This document shows positions 4,732 through 5,346 of a DNA stretch of 5,346 nt, piece by piece. A program made the position numbers and the translations under genes. The notes beneath the pieces were generated by a model, which worked only from the letters and a program-made list of their open reading frames with translations, had not been told where the DNA came from and made no database searches. Position 1 is the first letter of the stretch. Every line of letters begins with the position of its first letter. This DNA comes from an uncultured Clostridium sp. GTDB lineage: Bacteria > Bacillota > Clostridia > TANB77 > CAG-508. The stretch covers positions 1 through 5,346 of the forward strand of contig CAMGAZ010000118.1 in assembly GCA_946008205.1 (NCBI GenBank), given 5' to 3'.

Positions 4732-4932
4732 ATGGACGTAATAGGAAGAAATTTAATAAAAATAAGAAAAGAAAAAGGATTATCACAAGAAAGATTAGCA
4801 GCAAAATGCTCAATGTCTAAAGAAACAATTTATTTGTTGGAAACAGGGAAAAAGAAAAATCCAGGCATAAGAACTTTACAAAAAATAGCAGATGTTTTAG
4901 AAGTTCCAGTAACAGAGCTACTAAAAAAATAG
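4732..4932 (+). CDS. Small XRE/Cro-type HTH transcriptional regulator
   Basis: The 66-residue product is a single HTH_3 (Cro/CI-type) DNA-binding domain and nothing else. Residues 4-61 follow the five-helix pattern: IGRNLIKIRKEKGLSQERLAAKCSMSKETIYLLETG, then RTLQKIADVLEVPVTELL. The recognition helix is SKETIYLLETG (about 29-39). Gln 19 and the Glu of the LLETG motif are the typical family positions. It lacks any dimerisation or effector domain, so it resembles small phage-type or plasmid-type repressors and stand-alone clostridial regulators. The ATG at 4732 follows GGAGGGA (4718-4724) by seven bases. It could repress its own leader or the small membrane protein gene that follows; a palindrome lies 9 bp after its stop. 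Lys-rich and A-rich codon use matches the neighbours, so there is no sign of recent transfer. Targets are unknown. Confidence 0.9.
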   Translation: MDVIGRNLIKIRKEKGLSQERLAAKCSMSKETIYLLETGKKKNPGIRTLQKIADVLEVPVTELLKK

Positions 4933-4941
4933 ACTGCATAC

Positions 4942-4952
4942 ACCAATTTGGT
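4942..4952. promoter_or_regulatory. Palindrome ACCAATTTGGT, possible operator
   Basis: ACCAA (4942-4946) and TTGGT (4948-4952) form a perfect inverted repeat with a single central T. It lies 9 bp after the XRE gene and about 40 bp ahead of the likely promoter of the next gene. Small XRE proteins bind such short symmetric sites as dimers. I saw no second copy in front of the XRE gene itself, so the assignment is speculative. Confidence 0.3.
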
Positions 4953-4973
4953 ACATACAATCTATAAGTTATA

Positions 4974-5002
4974 TTTACTTATGTGATTGATGCTATTATA
5001 CA
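4974..5002 (+). promoter_or_regulatory. Likely promoter of the small membrane protein gene
   Basis: TGCTATTAT (4991-4999) is an extended -10 element, with TATTAT matching five of six bases. An overlapping alternative is TTTACT (4974-4979), 17 bp, TATACA (4997-5002). Transcription would begin around 5005-5010, a short distance before the strong Shine-Dalgarno at 5025-5030. Confidence 0.45.
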
Positions 5003-5038
5003 TAAAATATTTAGATAAGTCAAGAGGAGGTGTGAAAG

Positions 5039-5251
5039 TTGAATATAATACTGTTTTTTATTGGGGCTTTATTAGGCTTTATAGGTACTTATAGTATTAT
5101 GAAAACAAGAATTGATATAAATAATGATTTCATAAATCTTTTAAAACCTAATAGCAACAAATATTTTAAAATAATGAGCATTGTTTATTCTGATGGATTA
5201 ACAATAGACAAATTTAACAAAATAAAAGAGCTAGTTGATAAAGACAACTAA
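5039..5251 (+). CDS. Small single-pass membrane protein of unknown function
   Basis: I do not recognise this 70-residue product. Residues 3-20 (IILFFIGALLGFIGTYSI) form one membrane helix or uncleaved signal anchor with a short N-terminus. A Lys/Arg follows at once (MKTRID), so the positive-inside rule would leave the C-terminal 45-50 residues in the cytoplasm. These contain Asn-, Lys- and Asp-rich helices (INLLKPNSNKYFKIM, TIDKFNKIKELVDK). The start is TTG 5039, chosen because AGGAGG (5025-5030) is eight bases upstream and no ATG or GTG in frame is as well placed. It probably has its own promoter. Strand and position after the XRE gene allow a two-gene regulatory unit, but the gap of 106 bp argues against tight coupling. 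It is a credible gene because of the ribosome binding site and a clean hydrophobic N-terminus. Confidence 0.72.
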   Translation: MNIILFFIGALLGFIGTYSIMKTRIDINNDFINLLKPNSNKYFKIMSIVYSDGLTIDKFNKIKELVDKDN

Positions 5252-5275
5252 CCCAAAAGAAAATGAATTTATTAA

Positions 5276-5306
5276 AACTTCTTATACTATTCTAGCATAA
5301 GAAGTT
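5276..5306. terminator. Hairpin after the small membrane protein gene
   Basis: AACTTCTTAT (5276-5285) pairs perfectly with ATAAGAAGTT (5297-5306); inside, CTA and TAG can add three pairs after one mismatch. On the + strand no T run follows. On the - strand the stem is followed by TTTTAATAAATT, so it would serve better as a terminator for a gene entering from the right. The gene on that side is outside the window. Confidence 0.5.
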
Positions 5307-5346
5307 AGAAATGAAAACTTAAAAAATTTAAAAATCAACTGGAATT

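Noticed and set aside
1..5346. CRISPR array, insertion sequence, tRNA or rRNA
   Set aside because: No regularly spaced repeats, transposase-like frames, terminal inverted repeats or recognisable tRNA/rRNA signatures were seen on either strand.

Overview
The window looks like chromosomal DNA of a spore-forming, low-GC member of the Clostridia. The DNA is strongly A+T-rich, ATA and AGA codons are common, Shine-Dalgarno sequences are strong, two genes encode the sporulation proteins YabP and YabQ, and release factor 2 has the classic programmed frameshift. I cannot name the species from sequence alone. Every gene I accept lies on the + strand.

Layout. (1) Bases 1-157 hold nine 9-mers resembling DnaA boxes, three of them in tandem at an exact 11-bp pitch. 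A very A+T-rich tract follows to about 340. Together these look like part of a chromosomal replication origin. (2) Bases 344-442 keep a degraded SEC-C zinc motif, the usual C-terminal tail of SecA, followed by an intrinsic terminator. I read this as the stump of a secA gene, which commonly sits just before prfB in Firmicutes. (3) Bases 596-1730 are prfB (RF2), with the +1 frameshift at an early UGA and, unusually, a second in-frame UGA at 819-821. A short ORF with a good ribosome binding site (524-580) lies in its leader. (4) Bases 1830-2970 hold yabP, yabQ and a divIC/ftsB-type gene. This is a conserved spore-coat/cortex and division cluster, here without the rqcP (yabO) gene that often precedes it. 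(5) Bases 3110-4447 encode transcription terminator Rho, with its own promoter and a strong hairpin terminator. (6) Bases 4550-4709 are a non-coding stretch ending in a second very strong terminator, immediately before a 66-residue XRE-type regulator (4732-4932). (7) A small one-TM protein of unknown function (5039-5251) and a hairpin close the window.

The genes do not form one pathway. Translation termination (prfB), spore formation (yabP, yabQ), septum formation (divIC) and transcription termination (rho) are separate units divided by intrinsic terminators after the secA stump, prfB, divIC and rho. The neighbourhood looks assembled by rearrangement: an origin-like region abuts a broken secA tail, the yab cluster lacks its usual left partner, and rho is not followed by rpmE.

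The observation most worth pursuing is prfB. RF2 must decode UGA, yet its gene would need to pass two in-frame UGAs to make the full protein. No accepted gene in the window ends in UGA. A base error, a nonsense mutation with internal restart, or a second UGA-dependent control step would all fit what is visible.
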